This document shows positions 26,101 to 33,050 of a DNA stretch of 37,417 bases, piece by piece. This DNA is from Pedobacter sp. UBA4863 (lineage in GTDB: Bacteria > Bacteroidota > Bacteroidia > Sphingobacteriales > Sphingobacteriaceae). Under the pieces are notes generated by a model. The model did not search any database. It was not told the origin of the DNA and saw only the letters and a program-made list of their open reading frames with translations. Numbering within the stretch: position 1 is the first letter of the stretch; every line of letters starts with the position of its first letter. A program made the position numbers and the translations under genes. The DNA is taken from the NCBI RefSeq assembly GCF_002399615.1, contig NZ_DHDZ01000025.1, positions 839-38,255 on the forward strand, read 5' to 3'.

Positions 26101-26357
26101 CCGTCGTTACTTGCTGTAGAGGTCATGTAGGTCATGTCTTCTACACCATTAATTTGCTCTTCTAGCGGAACAACAACACTGCTCATTACCACATCGGCAT
26201 TGGCACCTTGGTACGATGCAGAAACAGAAATAGTTGGCGGTGCTATTTCGGGATATTGCGAAACGGGTAGGGTAATAATACCCAATACGCCCAGTATCAC
26301 AATAATGATAGAGATTACCGTAGATAAAACCGGTCTTTCTATAAATTTTTTAAACAT
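23172..26357 (-). CDS. RND multidrug efflux permease (HAE1/AcrB type)
   Basis: 1061 residues, the normal size of an HAE1 pump: first helix at the N-terminus (FIERPVLSTVISIIIVILG, which is 19 residues), a large periplasmic loop, helices 2-6, second loop, helices 8-12. The helix-4 acidic pair lies in GIVVDDAIVVVEA, the proton relay site; GFGMSGGFEFQLQDR lies in the second porter domain. It exports hydrophobic compounds using the proton gradient, as a trimer in the inner membrane. It sits between fusion protein (76-base gap with a hairpin) and outer-membrane factor (8-base overlap). Confidence 0.96.
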   Translation of the reverse strand: MFKKFIERPVLSTVISIIIVILGVLGIITLPVSQYPEIAPPTISVSASYQGANADVVMSSVVVPLEEQINGVEDMTYMTSTASNDGTATITINFKLGTNPDLAAVNVQNRVARATSLLPAEVTRAGVITQKRQSSNVLIFALYSDDKAYDQKFLQNYAEINLIPQIKRIAGVGDVMAFGQSTYAMRIWLKPDLMAAYKLVPNDINVALAEQNIEAAPGQFGEQGDQSFQYTIKYSGRLKSETEFGEIIIRSTEGGQVLKLKDIAKIELGSQSYGSTMRLNGKPGLGFAVSQTAGSNAKEVIEGSLKAVEEAKLSFPKGIDYITLTNANDFLDASIEKVIHTLIEAFILVFIVVFIFLQDFKSTLIPAISVPVAIIGTFFFLSLFGFTINLLTLFALVLAIGIVVDDAIVVVEAVHAKLDKGYKSAKRATNDAMDEITGAIISITLVMSAVFVPVSFIAGSSGVFFKQFGLTLAIAIILSAINALTLSPALCALLLKPHEEHQNETNKSFSKRFFTAFNTSFDKMTRKYKGSVYFLSKRKWLSGLAVAAFAGVFSFLMYSTPKGFVPNEDMGSIMSDIALPPGTSMERTNEILSKVDAIVSEIPEIRAVLRVNGRGMISGSGSSYGMVIGRLIPWSERKRDVKTIIQELFAKTAGIKEARIIFFAPPTISGFGMSGGFEFQLQDRTGGTIQNFTAISNQFLAALNQRPEIQYASTSFNPNFPQYLITANVAKIKQAGLSVNDVMSVMQGYFGGVYASNFNKFGKQYRVMYQADPQYRANPESLSNVQVRTKDGNMAPISTFIQLERVYGPQAITRFNLYTSIAVTGSPKPGFSSGDALTAIKEEASKVLPQGYGYEFSGLSREEQSAGSQTVYIFMLCLIFVYFLLAAQYESYILPLAVILSLPIGLAGTFIFGKIFGIDNNIYTQITLIMLIGLLAKNAILIVEFAVERRRKGMTILQAALEGASARLRPILMTSFAFILGLVPLMAASGVGAQGNNSIGTGAIGGMLMGTVFGVFFIPVLFVMFQKLQEKISSKSPFDEGYDPSERLFREKNEFETDSNE

Positions 26358-26392
26358 GATATTCTTGCTGGAATGTTTGAAGGGGTGAAACC

Positions 26393-26422
26393 TTGTAAGG
26401 TTGAAACATGCTAACCTTACAA
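26393..26422. repeat. Perfect 10-bp inverted repeat between fusion protein and permease genes
   Basis: TTGTAAGGTT (26393-26402) and AACCTTACAA (26413-26422) with a 10-base loop; CCTTGTAAGG just before it is itself a near-palindrome. Repeats built on AACCTTACAAGGTT are, to my knowledge, frequent between genes in Bacteroidota. Inside the operon it may act as an mRNA processing or stabilising hairpin. Confidence 0.6.
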
Positions 26423-26433
26423 CTCACAATAAC

Positions 26434-27606
26434 TTATTTGTTTTTAGCTGCGGCAAATACAGAGTCGGCATTTTTGCTGTTTGGTTTTATCTTATCGCCT
26501 TCTTTTAAAGAAGCAAAACCTTCTAGCACAATTTTATCGCCTGCTTTTAAACCGCTTGTAACTACATAATAATTGCCTTTAGTGGCTCCCATAATTTCTA
26601 TGTTGTTAATTTTTATGCCACCGGTATCTGTAACTAAATATACAAATTTCTTTCCTTGAATATCGGTAGTAGATTTTTGAGGGACTAAAATGGCATTTGT
26701 TAAGTTTTTAGGGATACGGATAGAGGCGCTTGATCCTGTTCTTAATAAACCTTCTGGGTTGGTAAAGGTAGCTCTTAGGCTAGATGACCCAGTTTGTACG
26801 TTTATTTGTCCGGCAATAGATTCTATCTTTCCTTTTTGGTTATACACTGTGCCATCTGCTAATACCAATGTTACTGGCGGAATACTTCTTACTTTGTCGC
26901 CTAGCGATTTGTTATCTCCTGTTCTAGCTATTTCTAATAATTGTTTTTCGTTCAAAGAGAAATAGGCATATACTTTTGATATGTTTGAAACAGTAGTTAG
27001 TGGCGATGGACTATTTGAGCTTACAATTGCGCCAACCTTATAAGGGATTTGACCAATAACACCACTAACAGGGCTGCGAACGATAGTATAGCCTAAGTTT
27101 ACTTTTGCATTTACCAAGGTGGCTTTTGCCTGCGCCAAACTAGCTTTGCGTGCTGTTAGGTTCAGTTCGGCCGATTGTAGGTCGAACTTAGAAATGATAT
27201 CTTTTTCTACCAAAGGTTTGGTTTTGTTGTATTGTAGTTCTGCAGCACTTACTTCTGCTTGGGCGCTTTTAATAGCAGCTTCGGCAGTTCTAACAGCTTG
27301 CTCATATTGTGGTGCCGTAATTGCAAAAAGAGGTTGGCCAGCACTAACGGTGGCACCCTCATCTACATAAATTTTACCGATAAAGCCATCAACCATTGGC
27401 CTAATATCTACATTTTGCTGTCCTTCTAAAGTAGCCGGATAATCGCTTTCTAAAGTGGTGTTAAGTTCGCTAAGTTGTACTACTGGGTAGGCTTGTGGGC
27501 CTGTGGGTGGGCCACCAGCTTTTGGGTCATTCTTTCCAGAGCTACATGAAGCTAAAAATAATGCCGTTAGGCCGGTAAGAGATAATAAAAGTGAGGGTGA
27601 TTTCAT
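26434..27606 (-). CDS. RND periplasmic adaptor (membrane fusion protein)
   Basis: 390 residues. Lipobox FLASC with Cys21, then the usual adaptor order: barrel-sandwich/lipoyl half (PMVDGFIGKIYVDEGATVSAGQPLF, in two pieces around residues 68-95), an alpha-hairpin (about 98-160), the second lipoyl half (VRSPVSGVIGQIPYKVGAIV), beta barrel and membrane-proximal domain. It links the permease to the outer-membrane factor in the periplasm. The gene follows tetR by 26 bases and belongs to the same transcript. Confidence 0.94.
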   Translation of the reverse strand: MKSPSLLLSLTGLTALFLASCSSGKNDPKAGGPPTGPQAYPVVQLSELNTTLESDYPATLEGQQNVDIRPMVDGFIGKIYVDEGATVSAGQPLFAITAPQYEQAVRTAEAAIKSAQAEVSAAELQYNKTKPLVEKDIISKFDLQSAELNLTARKASLAQAKATLVNAKVNLGYTIVRSPVSGVIGQIPYKVGAIVSSNSPSPLTTVSNISKVYAYFSLNEKQLLEIARTGDNKSLGDKVRSIPPVTLVLADGTVYNQKGKIESIAGQINVQTGSSSLRATFTNPEGLLRTGSSASIRIPKNLTNAILVPQKSTTDIQGKKFVYLVTDTGGIKINNIEIMGATKGNYYVVTSGLKAGDKIVLEGFASLKEGDKIKPNSKNADSVFAAAKNK

Positions 27607-27632
27607 TTTATGTAATATTTATAATGAGGATT

Positions 27633-28205
27633 CTAATTGAAAATTTGGTCTAAAATAATTTGTTTTCTTTCGGAAAGGAGTTGCTTGTATTTCTCCTTAG
27701 GCACGTCTAATAGTTTTTTATATAAAGGCATCATGATAACGGGAAAAGATATCAATGATGTTAAATTGAAGACAAACTGTATGGGATCATACTTTCTAAT
27801 GGTGCCCTTATCCATTTCTGCTACAACTTCTTTTAAGAAATGAGATAGTGCTGCACTTTTTTTCTTATCTTCTAGTACAAAGTTCTTGCTGCATATTTCG
27901 GTTATTAAGAATGATTCGCGGTAGGGATACCTTTGCAACTCTTTCATGTGAACATCTATAAATAGGCTTACCTTCTCTTTAAAAGGAATGTCTCCATAAA
28001 TGACCTCATCTAACTGTGATCTTAAGTTTTCTACCGCTTCGAGATATACCGTTTGGAAAAGCAAATCTCTAGACCGAAAATAATAGTTAATAAGGGCCCT
28101 GTTCACACCTGCCGCATCGGCAATTTCTTGCGTAGTGGCGTGTAAATATCCTTTGCCAAAGAATAATTCTTTTGCTGTTTGTTTAATAAGTTCTTCTTTG
28201 CTCAA
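27633..28205 (-). CDS. TetR-family repressor of the efflux operon
   Basis: 190 residues with the TetR HTH at about 8-45 (AKELFFGKGYLHATTQEIA, then GVNRALINYYFRSRD) and a helical ligand-binding half. It starts with TTG at 28205; no in-frame ATG or GTG exists between this codon and an upstream stop at 28226-28224, and the HTH begins at once, so the rare start is well supported. First gene of tetR-adaptor-permease-outer-membrane factor. The operator-like dyad 19 bases upstream implies self-repression, relieved by a pump substrate. The rare start would keep repressor levels low. Confidence 0.92.
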   Translation of the reverse strand: MSKEELIKQTAKELFFGKGYLHATTQEIADAAGVNRALINYYFRSRDLLFQTVYLEAVENLRSQLDEVIYGDIPFKEKVSLFIDVHMKELQRYPYRESFLITEICSKNFVLEDKKKSAALSHFLKEVVAEMDKGTIRKYDPIQFVFNLTSLISFPVIMMPLYKKLLDVPKEKYKQLLSERKQIILDQIFN

Positions 28206-28210
28206 GTAGG

Positions 28211-28243
28211 TTAACTTTTTTGTTTAACAATTTTGTTAACAAA
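28211..28243 (-). promoter_or_regulatory. TetR-type operator upstream of the efflux operon
   Basis: TTAACAA-TT-TTGTTAA (28224-28239) is a perfect dyad, overlapping the 12-bp palindrome TTTGTTAACAAA (28232-28243); a further GTTAAC lies at 28210-28215. Its place directly before the tetR start codon is that of an autoregulatory operator. Confidence 0.6.
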
Positions 28244-28280
28244 GGTAAGGGGCTTTAAGCTATGAATTGTCAGTAAAATC

Positions 28281-28346
28281 TCATTTACTTTTAACATTTA
28301 ACTTTGTTACAAAGTAACACTGCCAATTTACATGGCAAGTAAATGA
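28281..28346. repeat. Nested inverted repeats upstream of the efflux operon
   Basis: TCATTTACTT (28281-28290) and AAGTAAATGA (28337-28346) are perfect 10-bp arms. Between them lie two smaller hairpins, TGTTAC-AAA-GTAACA (28305-28319), which can alternatively fold as ACTTTG-TTA-CAAAGT (28301-28315), and TGCCA-N7-TGGCA (28321-28337). It may be a regulatory RNA structure, a second operator or a remnant of a small mobile repeat. Confidence 0.5.
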
Positions 28347-28393
28347 AAAATAGGCACTATTAGGTAAGCCTATATAACAGCAAGCAATAGTGT

Positions 28394-29269
28394 TTATTGA
28401 ATTTGAGACAGGGTAGTGTTTTTTTTACTTACCACGTAACCAAACAGCGCAGCGGTAAAAAACATAATTAGACTGTAAATAGCGGGCGGAATACTCATGG
28501 TGCTGTTGCCAATTACGTTTAGCGCAATATATATAGCTAAAGTGCCATTATGGATGCCTATTTCCATGCCTATGGCTATAGCTTGCTTTTTGCCAATATT
28601 AACTAATCTAGGAACAAAATAACCTAAGGCCATACTGGCCAAATTAAAACATAAGCTGGCTAGGCCTACTTGCTGAAAATAGCTTACGAAATTACTTTTT
28701 TCTTTTAAAACGGCTCCTGCAATAATTAGTACTAAAAAAATGGCCGAGAGTACTTTTACGGGCTTTTCTAAGCGTTTTGAAAAGTTTGGAGCCTTATAGT
28801 TAATAAACATACCTATGGCAACAGGGATCAAAACAATGGCAAATACCTCAATAATTTTGCTAAACTGCATGGTAATTACTTGGCTGCTTTGCATAAAGTA
28901 ATGGATAGATGCATTTACAATAAATGGCAGCGTAACTAGCGTAAGTACGCTGTTTACCGCAGTTAGTGTTACGTTTAAGGCTACATCGCCTTTGGCTAAA
29001 TGGCTAAATAAATTTGCTGTTGCGCCACCTGGCGATGCTGCCAGCAACATTAAGCCAATGGCCAACGCAGGTGGAAGGTTAAAGAGTAGTGTAATGCCAA
29101 AACAAATAACGGGCAGCAAAATCATTTGGCAAAATAGCCCAACAATTACGGCCTTTGGATAAAGTACCACACGTTTAAAGTCGTCGAGCATTAAGCTTAA
29201 GCCAAGGCCAAGCATGATAATGCCTAATGCAATTGGCAAAAAAAGAGTTAATGCAATATTTTGTTCCAT
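28394..29269 (-). CDS. Bile acid:sodium symporter (BASS) family transporter
   Basis: 291 residues with nine to ten membrane helices and the family pattern of a conserved crossover region (LLAASPGGATANLFSHLAKGD, in two stretches at about residues 76-97) and a second one with EIGIHNGTLAIYIAL. BASS transporters couple sodium to uptake of organic anions; in bacteria substrates include pantoate and other carboxylates, and cannot be told from sequence. It stands alone between the efflux operon and a palindromic repeat, with no partner enzyme. Confidence 0.9.
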   Translation of the reverse strand: MEQNIALTLFLPIALGIIMLGLGLSLMLDDFKRVVLYPKAVIVGLFCQMILLPVICFGITLLFNLPPALAIGLMLLAASPGGATANLFSHLAKGDVALNVTLTAVNSVLTLVTLPFIVNASIHYFMQSSQVITMQFSKIIEVFAIVLIPVAIGMFINYKAPNFSKRLEKPVKVLSAIFLVLIIAGAVLKEKSNFVSYFQQVGLASLCFNLASMALGYFVPRLVNIGKKQAIAIGMEIGIHNGTLAIYIALNVIGNSTMSIPPAIYSLIMFFTAALFGYVVSKKNTTLSQIQ

Positions 29270-29383
29270 AAAAAGTATAGCTGGTTTTAATAAAGATATA
29301 CTTTTTTACGAATTTAAACCCGTAGTGTATTATCAATAAAACGATAAATAACTGATATGCAAGAATTTGTATATGAAGTTTAA

Positions 29384-29492
29384 ATCCTCCCCATGCCCCC
29401 TCCAAGAGGGGGATATGCAAATCGCATAGTTAAACGCCATGTGCCCCCTTTGGAGAGTTTATCTCGACTATTCGGGAGGAGTGGAGGAGGAT
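29384..29492. repeat. GC-rich palindromic intergenic repeat
   Basis: Bounded by ATCCTCC (29384-29390) and GGAGGAT (29486-29492), with a hairpin CCCCCTC-CAA-GAGGGGG (29396-29412) and a second GC-rich half GTGCCCCCTTTGGAG (29451-29465). The sharp GC rise in an AT-rich genome and the nested symmetry look like a REP- or MITE-like element; similar CCCCCTCC...GGGGG repeats are, as far as I recall, widespread in Sphingobacteriaceae. The rest of the gene-free interval 29270-29582 shows nothing else I can name. Confidence 0.55.
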
Positions 29493-29582
29493 AATTAATC
29501 TAATGCAAACGGGTTAATTTAAGCTAGTAAAGAATAGGTTGTATTGCTGTGGCTAACTCATCACGGGCAGTTGCGGGTGCTT

Positions 29583-30368
29583 TTAGATACTGATCTCGCC
29601 CTCAAAAACTTTCTCTGCAGGGCCACATAAAAATACCTCGGTAAACTTTTTGCCGTCGTAACTAAAGTTGATTTCTAAATTGCCACCTAACACTACTACT
29701 GGAGTTACCACTTGACCAATTTGGTTTTGTTTTTTTGCCATGGCCATAGCCACGGCGGTTACGCCAGTACCACAGGCATAGGTTTCGTCTTCTACGCCAC
29801 GTTCAAAGGTGCGCACAAAAAAATGGTCTGTTTTTTTCTCTACAAAGTTTACATTAATACCATTGGCTTTGTAGGTTTCGTTGTTACGTATAGTGTGGCC
29901 CTCGGTGTAAACGTCCATCGCTTCTAAGCCAGTAACCTCTTTTACATAATGGGGCGAACCAGTGTTTAATACAAAAGCATCTGCATCTACATGAATGGTA
30001 TCTACATCAATCATTTGTAGTTCTACCCAATTGCCTTCGGCTGAAATTTTGGCATAATGAGCGCCATCTACTGCCAAAAAATTAGTTTCAGTGTCAAAAA
30101 CACCTAAGTGTTTGGCAAAGGCCACTATACAACGACCGCCATTGCCACACATGCTGCCCACCTTGCCATCGGCGTTATGGTACACCATCTCAAAATCGTA
30201 GTCATCGTTATTTAGCAAGAACATTAAGCCATCTGCACCAATACCAAATCTACGATCGCAAAGTTGCGCTATAGTATCAGTATCGATGTTTTTTGAAATT
30301 ATTTCTCGGCCATCAATTAAGATGAAATCGTTGCCGGCACCTTGGTATTTGTAGAATTTAATGTTCAT
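29583..30368 (-). CDS. dapF: Diaminopimelate epimerase
   Basis: 261 residues. The two catalytic cysteines are Cys74 in MCGNGGRC and Cys199 in YACGTGVTAVA, and the N-terminal GAGNDFILID is the family start. It converts LL- to meso-diaminopimelate in the cytoplasm, the last common step towards lysine and the cross-linking residue of peptidoglycan, without cofactor. Standing alone here, with a tandem TTAACA box 67-82 bases upstream that may belong to it or to the divergent degP gene. Length is normal. Confidence 0.97.
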   Translation of the reverse strand: MNIKFYKYQGAGNDFILIDGREIISKNIDTDTIAQLCDRRFGIGADGLMFLLNNDDYDFEMVYHNADGKVGSMCGNGGRCIVAFAKHLGVFDTETNFLAVDGAHYAKISAEGNWVELQMIDVDTIHVDADAFVLNTGSPHYVKEVTGLEAMDVYTEGHTIRNNETYKANGINVNFVEKKTDHFFVRTFERGVEDETYACGTGVTAVAMAMAKKQNQIGQVVTPVVVLGGNLEINFSYDGKKFTEVFLCGPAEKVFEGEISI

Positions 30369-30434
30369 TTTTTGCTTAAGCTAAATTGTACTAAATGTAA
30401 GCCCCGCAAAGTGAATGAGTTGTTGCTGCAGGTT

Positions 30435-30450
30435 TTAACATTTTTTAACA
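30435..30450. promoter_or_regulatory. Tandem TTAACA box between dapF and degP
   Basis: TTAACA at 30435-30440 and 30445-30450, period 10. Read on the minus strand it is TGTTAAAAAATGTTAAAA, which differs at two positions of 18 from the box before the two-component operon. It is centred about 65 bases upstream of the predicted degP transcription start. Confidence 0.45.
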
Positions 30451-30494
30451 TGTAATTAGACCTTATTATGATACAAATATCGGTGATATGGTAT

Positions 30495-30502
30495 TAAATT
30501 TG
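30495..30502 (+). promoter_or_regulatory. -7 element of the degP promoter
   Basis: TAAATTTG fits the TAnnTTTG consensus. No -33 TTG lies at the usual distance, which suggests dependence on an activator. The leader would be about 55 nt. Confidence 0.5.
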
Positions 30503-30564
30503 AACAAATCAATGATAAAAAGTAAAACAACATAAATATCATTACATTAAAAACAAATATTTAT

Positions 30565-32106
30565 ATGCAAATGAAAAAAATAGGATTAATTGCTTTGGCT
30601 GCTTCTTTTATAGGAGGTGCAGCTGCAATTGGCGCCTATAAGCTATTAGAGCGCCCAAATGATAGTTTTACGCTGGCAGATAGGCAAAAGACGATGTTTG
30701 CTAGTAACGTAACCAGTATATCTTCGGCCGGAGCGCCCGATTTTGTACAGGCTGCTGCTGCCGTTTCGCCGGCCGTGGTACATATTAAAACTACCTATCA
30801 AGGTAAGTCGAGCAGGGGTGGTGGCATGGAAGATATGTTTGAACAATTTTTTGGTTTTGGTGGTGGTGGCCAACGTGCTCCTCGCCAGCCACAGGCCGCT
30901 TCGGGCTCGGGCGTAATTTTAACGGCAGATGGTTATATTGTTACCAACAACCACGTAGTGGATAAGGCCGATAAAATTGAGGTAATATTATCAAATAGAC
31001 ATAAAGTAACTGCCAAGGTAATTGGTAAAGATGCGAATACTGATTTGGCATTAATTAAAGTAGAAGCAAATGATTTGCCTTATGTAAAAATGGGTAATTC
31101 TGACAATGTGCAGGTGGGCGAGTGGGTATTGGCCGTAGGTTTCCCGCTAGATTTGCAAACCACCGTTACTGCAGGTATTGTAAGTGCAAAGGCTCGTAAC
31201 ATTGGTATTTTAAACCGCGAAAATGGGATGATGACCCAAGAAGAGTACGATGATTTTAGAAGAACGGGGCAAAGACCTACACGTACCAATAACTCTATCG
31301 AATCGTTTATCCAAACCGATGCGGCCATTAACCCCGGTAATAGTGGCGGTGCATTGGTAAACGCTAATGGCGAACTGGTGGGCATCAACGCAGCTATTGC
31401 TTCGCAAAGTGGTAGAAATGAAGGGTATGGTTTTGCTATTCCAGTAAATTTAGCTAAGAAAATTCTCGAAGATTTTAAAAAATTTGGTTCGGTTAAACGT
31501 GGTTACATTGGGGTTTCTTTTAGGGCCTTAGATGCCGATGTAGCAGAAGAACTTAAAATTAAAGAAAATACAGGTTTGTATGTAAGCGACATTTCTCCAA
31601 ACGGAGCTGCGGCTGCTGCGGGAATTAAAGAAGGCGATATTATTAAAAAAGTAGAAGGTACGCCTATTTACGATTCGCCTGATTTGCAAGAGCGTATTGG
31701 ACGCATGAGCCCAGGCGATAAAGTTGCATTAACTGTATTGAAAGCTGATGGCTCTACTAAAAACATTAACGTTACTTTAAAGGGCGAAAGTTCTGTATTA
31801 ACAGCTAAAGCAAGTGAGAAGGCAACCGGGGTGGGTATCTCGAAATTGGGGGCTAGTTTTGCGCCAGCAACTGCTGCTCAAAAGCAAAAGTTTGGGATCA
31901 ACGGCGGAGTTGCGGTAACCAATATTGTAGCGGGCCAAGAGTTTGACTATTACGGAATTGTTAAAGGATCTATCATTTACAAAGTAAACGGTAAGGAAGT
32001 TAACAGCGCTACTGATATTGAGAAAGCCTTAACAACTTCTAGAGACGGTAGAACTACAATTTCTGGTTTCAACCCTAATGGAGGAACTTTTGTTATTCAA
32101 TTTTAA
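30565..32106 (+). CDS. degP: DegP/HtrA (Do) family periplasmic serine protease
   Basis: 513 residues: an N-terminal membrane anchor or signal (3-25), trypsin-like protease domain with triad His130 (VTNNHVV), Asp160 (ANTDLALIKV) and Ser260 (NPGNSGGAL), a Gly-rich loop GGGGQRAPRQP after residue 98, then two PDZ domains (about 310-400 and 425-513). It degrades or refolds damaged envelope proteins, working as a cage-like oligomer. The start could also be the second ATG two codons later. A possible OmpR-type box upstream and a terminator downstream make it a single-gene unit. Confidence 0.96.
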   Translation: MQMKKIGLIALAASFIGGAAAIGAYKLLERPNDSFTLADRQKTMFASNVTSISSAGAPDFVQAAAAVSPAVVHIKTTYQGKSSRGGGMEDMFEQFFGFGGGGQRAPRQPQAASGSGVILTADGYIVTNNHVVDKADKIEVILSNRHKVTAKVIGKDANTDLALIKVEANDLPYVKMGNSDNVQVGEWVLAVGFPLDLQTTVTAGIVSAKARNIGILNRENGMMTQEEYDDFRRTGQRPTRTNNSIESFIQTDAAINPGNSGGALVNANGELVGINAAIASQSGRNEGYGFAIPVNLAKKILEDFKKFGSVKRGYIGVSFRALDADVAEELKIKENTGLYVSDISPNGAAAAAGIKEGDIIKKVEGTPIYDSPDLQERIGRMSPGDKVALTVLKADGSTKNINVTLKGESSVLTAKASEKATGVGISKLGASFAPATAAQKQKFGINGGVAVTNIVAGQEFDYYGIVKGSIIYKVNGKEVNSATDIEKALTTSRDGRTTISGFNPNGGTFVIQF

Positions 32107-32130
32107 ATAAGTTTAGTTAGTTTTATATTA

Positions 32131-32161
32131 AAGGGTATTCTGAAAAAGGATACCCTTTTTT
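32131..32161 (+). terminator. Rho-independent terminator of degP
   Basis: AAGGGTAT (32131-32138), 11-base loop, ATACCCTT (32150-32157), T-run to 32161. Confidence 0.88.
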
Positions 32162-32510
32162 GTTGGTGTATTTTATGATTTCTAATTATCGATAAAGAAA
32201 TTAGGTGTTAGGTATTAACATTTCGCAGCTCTTCTGTTTCTGCCCATTGCATTATAAAACCACAGAATTGAAAACCAGTATCAAGTCAAGTTTTAAACAA
32301 ATGCCGATAATGAATTATGAAAGAGGTCTATTGTAAAAGTTATCATCTGAGTTTCTTTAGGATAAATGTGCTAGCACAAGACGTTAAAACAAGTCCCTAA
32401 TTAACTTAGGGAGACGGAGTGTAAATTTTTAGCACCCGATGTTACAAATAGTTTGTCATCGTGTTAATAACCAAATTGTTCTTTAGAGAGGTATAAGCAC
32501 AACTAGTTTT

Positions 32511-32570
32511 AACGAGCTTTAGACGGGGTTACAACGAACTTTAGTCGGACTTATGACAATTCTATCCGAC
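32511..32570. repeat. Tandem 22-bp direct repeat followed by a hairpin
   Basis: AACGAGCTTTAGACGG (32511-32526) and AACGAACTTTAGTCGG (32533-32548) agree at 14 of 16 positions, with a 22-base step, two helical turns. GTCGGA (32544-32549) then pairs with TCCGAC (32565-32570). Confidence 0.5.
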
Positions 32571-32659
32571 AAAAAGCCTAAAAGAATACCTCTTAATCTA
32601 GCATAAACCTCTTTTAGTGCCTATTTAATTTATTTTGTAAAAATGTTTATCGCTTATTT

Positions 32660-32905
32660 TTGAGCGAAAAGAGGCGTGTTTTTGAAGAGATAGGAGGGCT
32701 TCTACCTCAAAAAAATGCAACAAAGTTGCAGCCGAAAAGAAGCATAAACAAATTATTAGATAAACTTCAGACAGGCTCTTATAATTCATTAAACAAACCA
32801 GATCATTGTGAGGAACGAAACAATCTTACAACGTTAAAAGAAGTTTTTAAAGAGCAGTGCAAAAAAAAGACTCCAACTTTTATGTTAGAGTCTTTTTTAG
32901 AATAG
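32660..32905 (+). CDS. Doubtful small basic ORF (81 codons)
   Basis: TTG-initiated frame, Lys-rich (QPKRSINKLLDKLQTGSYNS in the middle), with no family I recognise. The bidirectional terminator at 32863-32898 lies inside its last 14 codons, and the start has no clear ribosome site. It may be a short protein, a fragment of a lost gene, or chance coding within a small RNA. The interval 32641-32898 is an equally good candidate for a structured noncoding transcript. Confidence 0.25.
   Translation: MSEKRRVFEEIGGLLPQKNATKLQPKRSINKLLDKLQTGSYNSLNKPDHCEERNNLTTLKEVFKEQCKKKTPTFMLESFLE
32863..32898. terminator. Bidirectional terminator in the gene-poor interval
   Basis: AAAAAAGACTC (32863-32873) and GAGTCTTTTTT (32888-32898) with inner AAC/GTT pairing. 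It works in both directions: it would end a plus-strand RNA from about 32640 and could also stop transcripts from the DUF4197 gene. Confidence 0.8.
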
Positions 32906-33030
32906 TAAACCTATTTATGCTGTGCCTGCCCTACGCGGATAGCCCACTCACAGGACTTTTTTTATCTTTCTTGTTTGGTGATAACAAGCTAGCAAAAAAA
33001 TGGTTTCGTTCTGTTAAAATTTTATTAACA

Positions 33031-33050
33031 AATCAACAATTCTGTTGATT
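33031..33050 (-). terminator. Hairpin at the stop codon of the DUF4197 gene
   Basis: AATCAACA-ATTC-TGTTGATT, perfect 8-bp arms overlapping the stop codon at 33051-33049. A weak T-rich stretch follows on the minus strand; on the plus strand six T follow at once. Confidence 0.5.

Larger units (their letters stand above)
32162..33030. other. Gene-poor interval with several dyads
   Basis: About 870 bases without a convincing gene. Visible signals: the palindrome GTGCTAGCAC (32368-32377); TCCCTAA-TTAAC-TTAGGGA (32394-32412); a tandem 22-bp repeat and hairpin at 32511-32570; CTAAAAGA (32578-32585) with TCTTTTAG (32610-32617); TGCAAC-AAA-GTTGCA (about 32716-32730); and a bidirectional terminator at 32863-32898. 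The density of dyads and the terminator without a good gene suggest at least one small RNA. Confidence 0.45.

Noticed and set aside
32857..33048. 63-codon plus-strand frame
   Set aside because: It begins inside the bidirectional terminator and codes for a hydrophobic sequence without family features.
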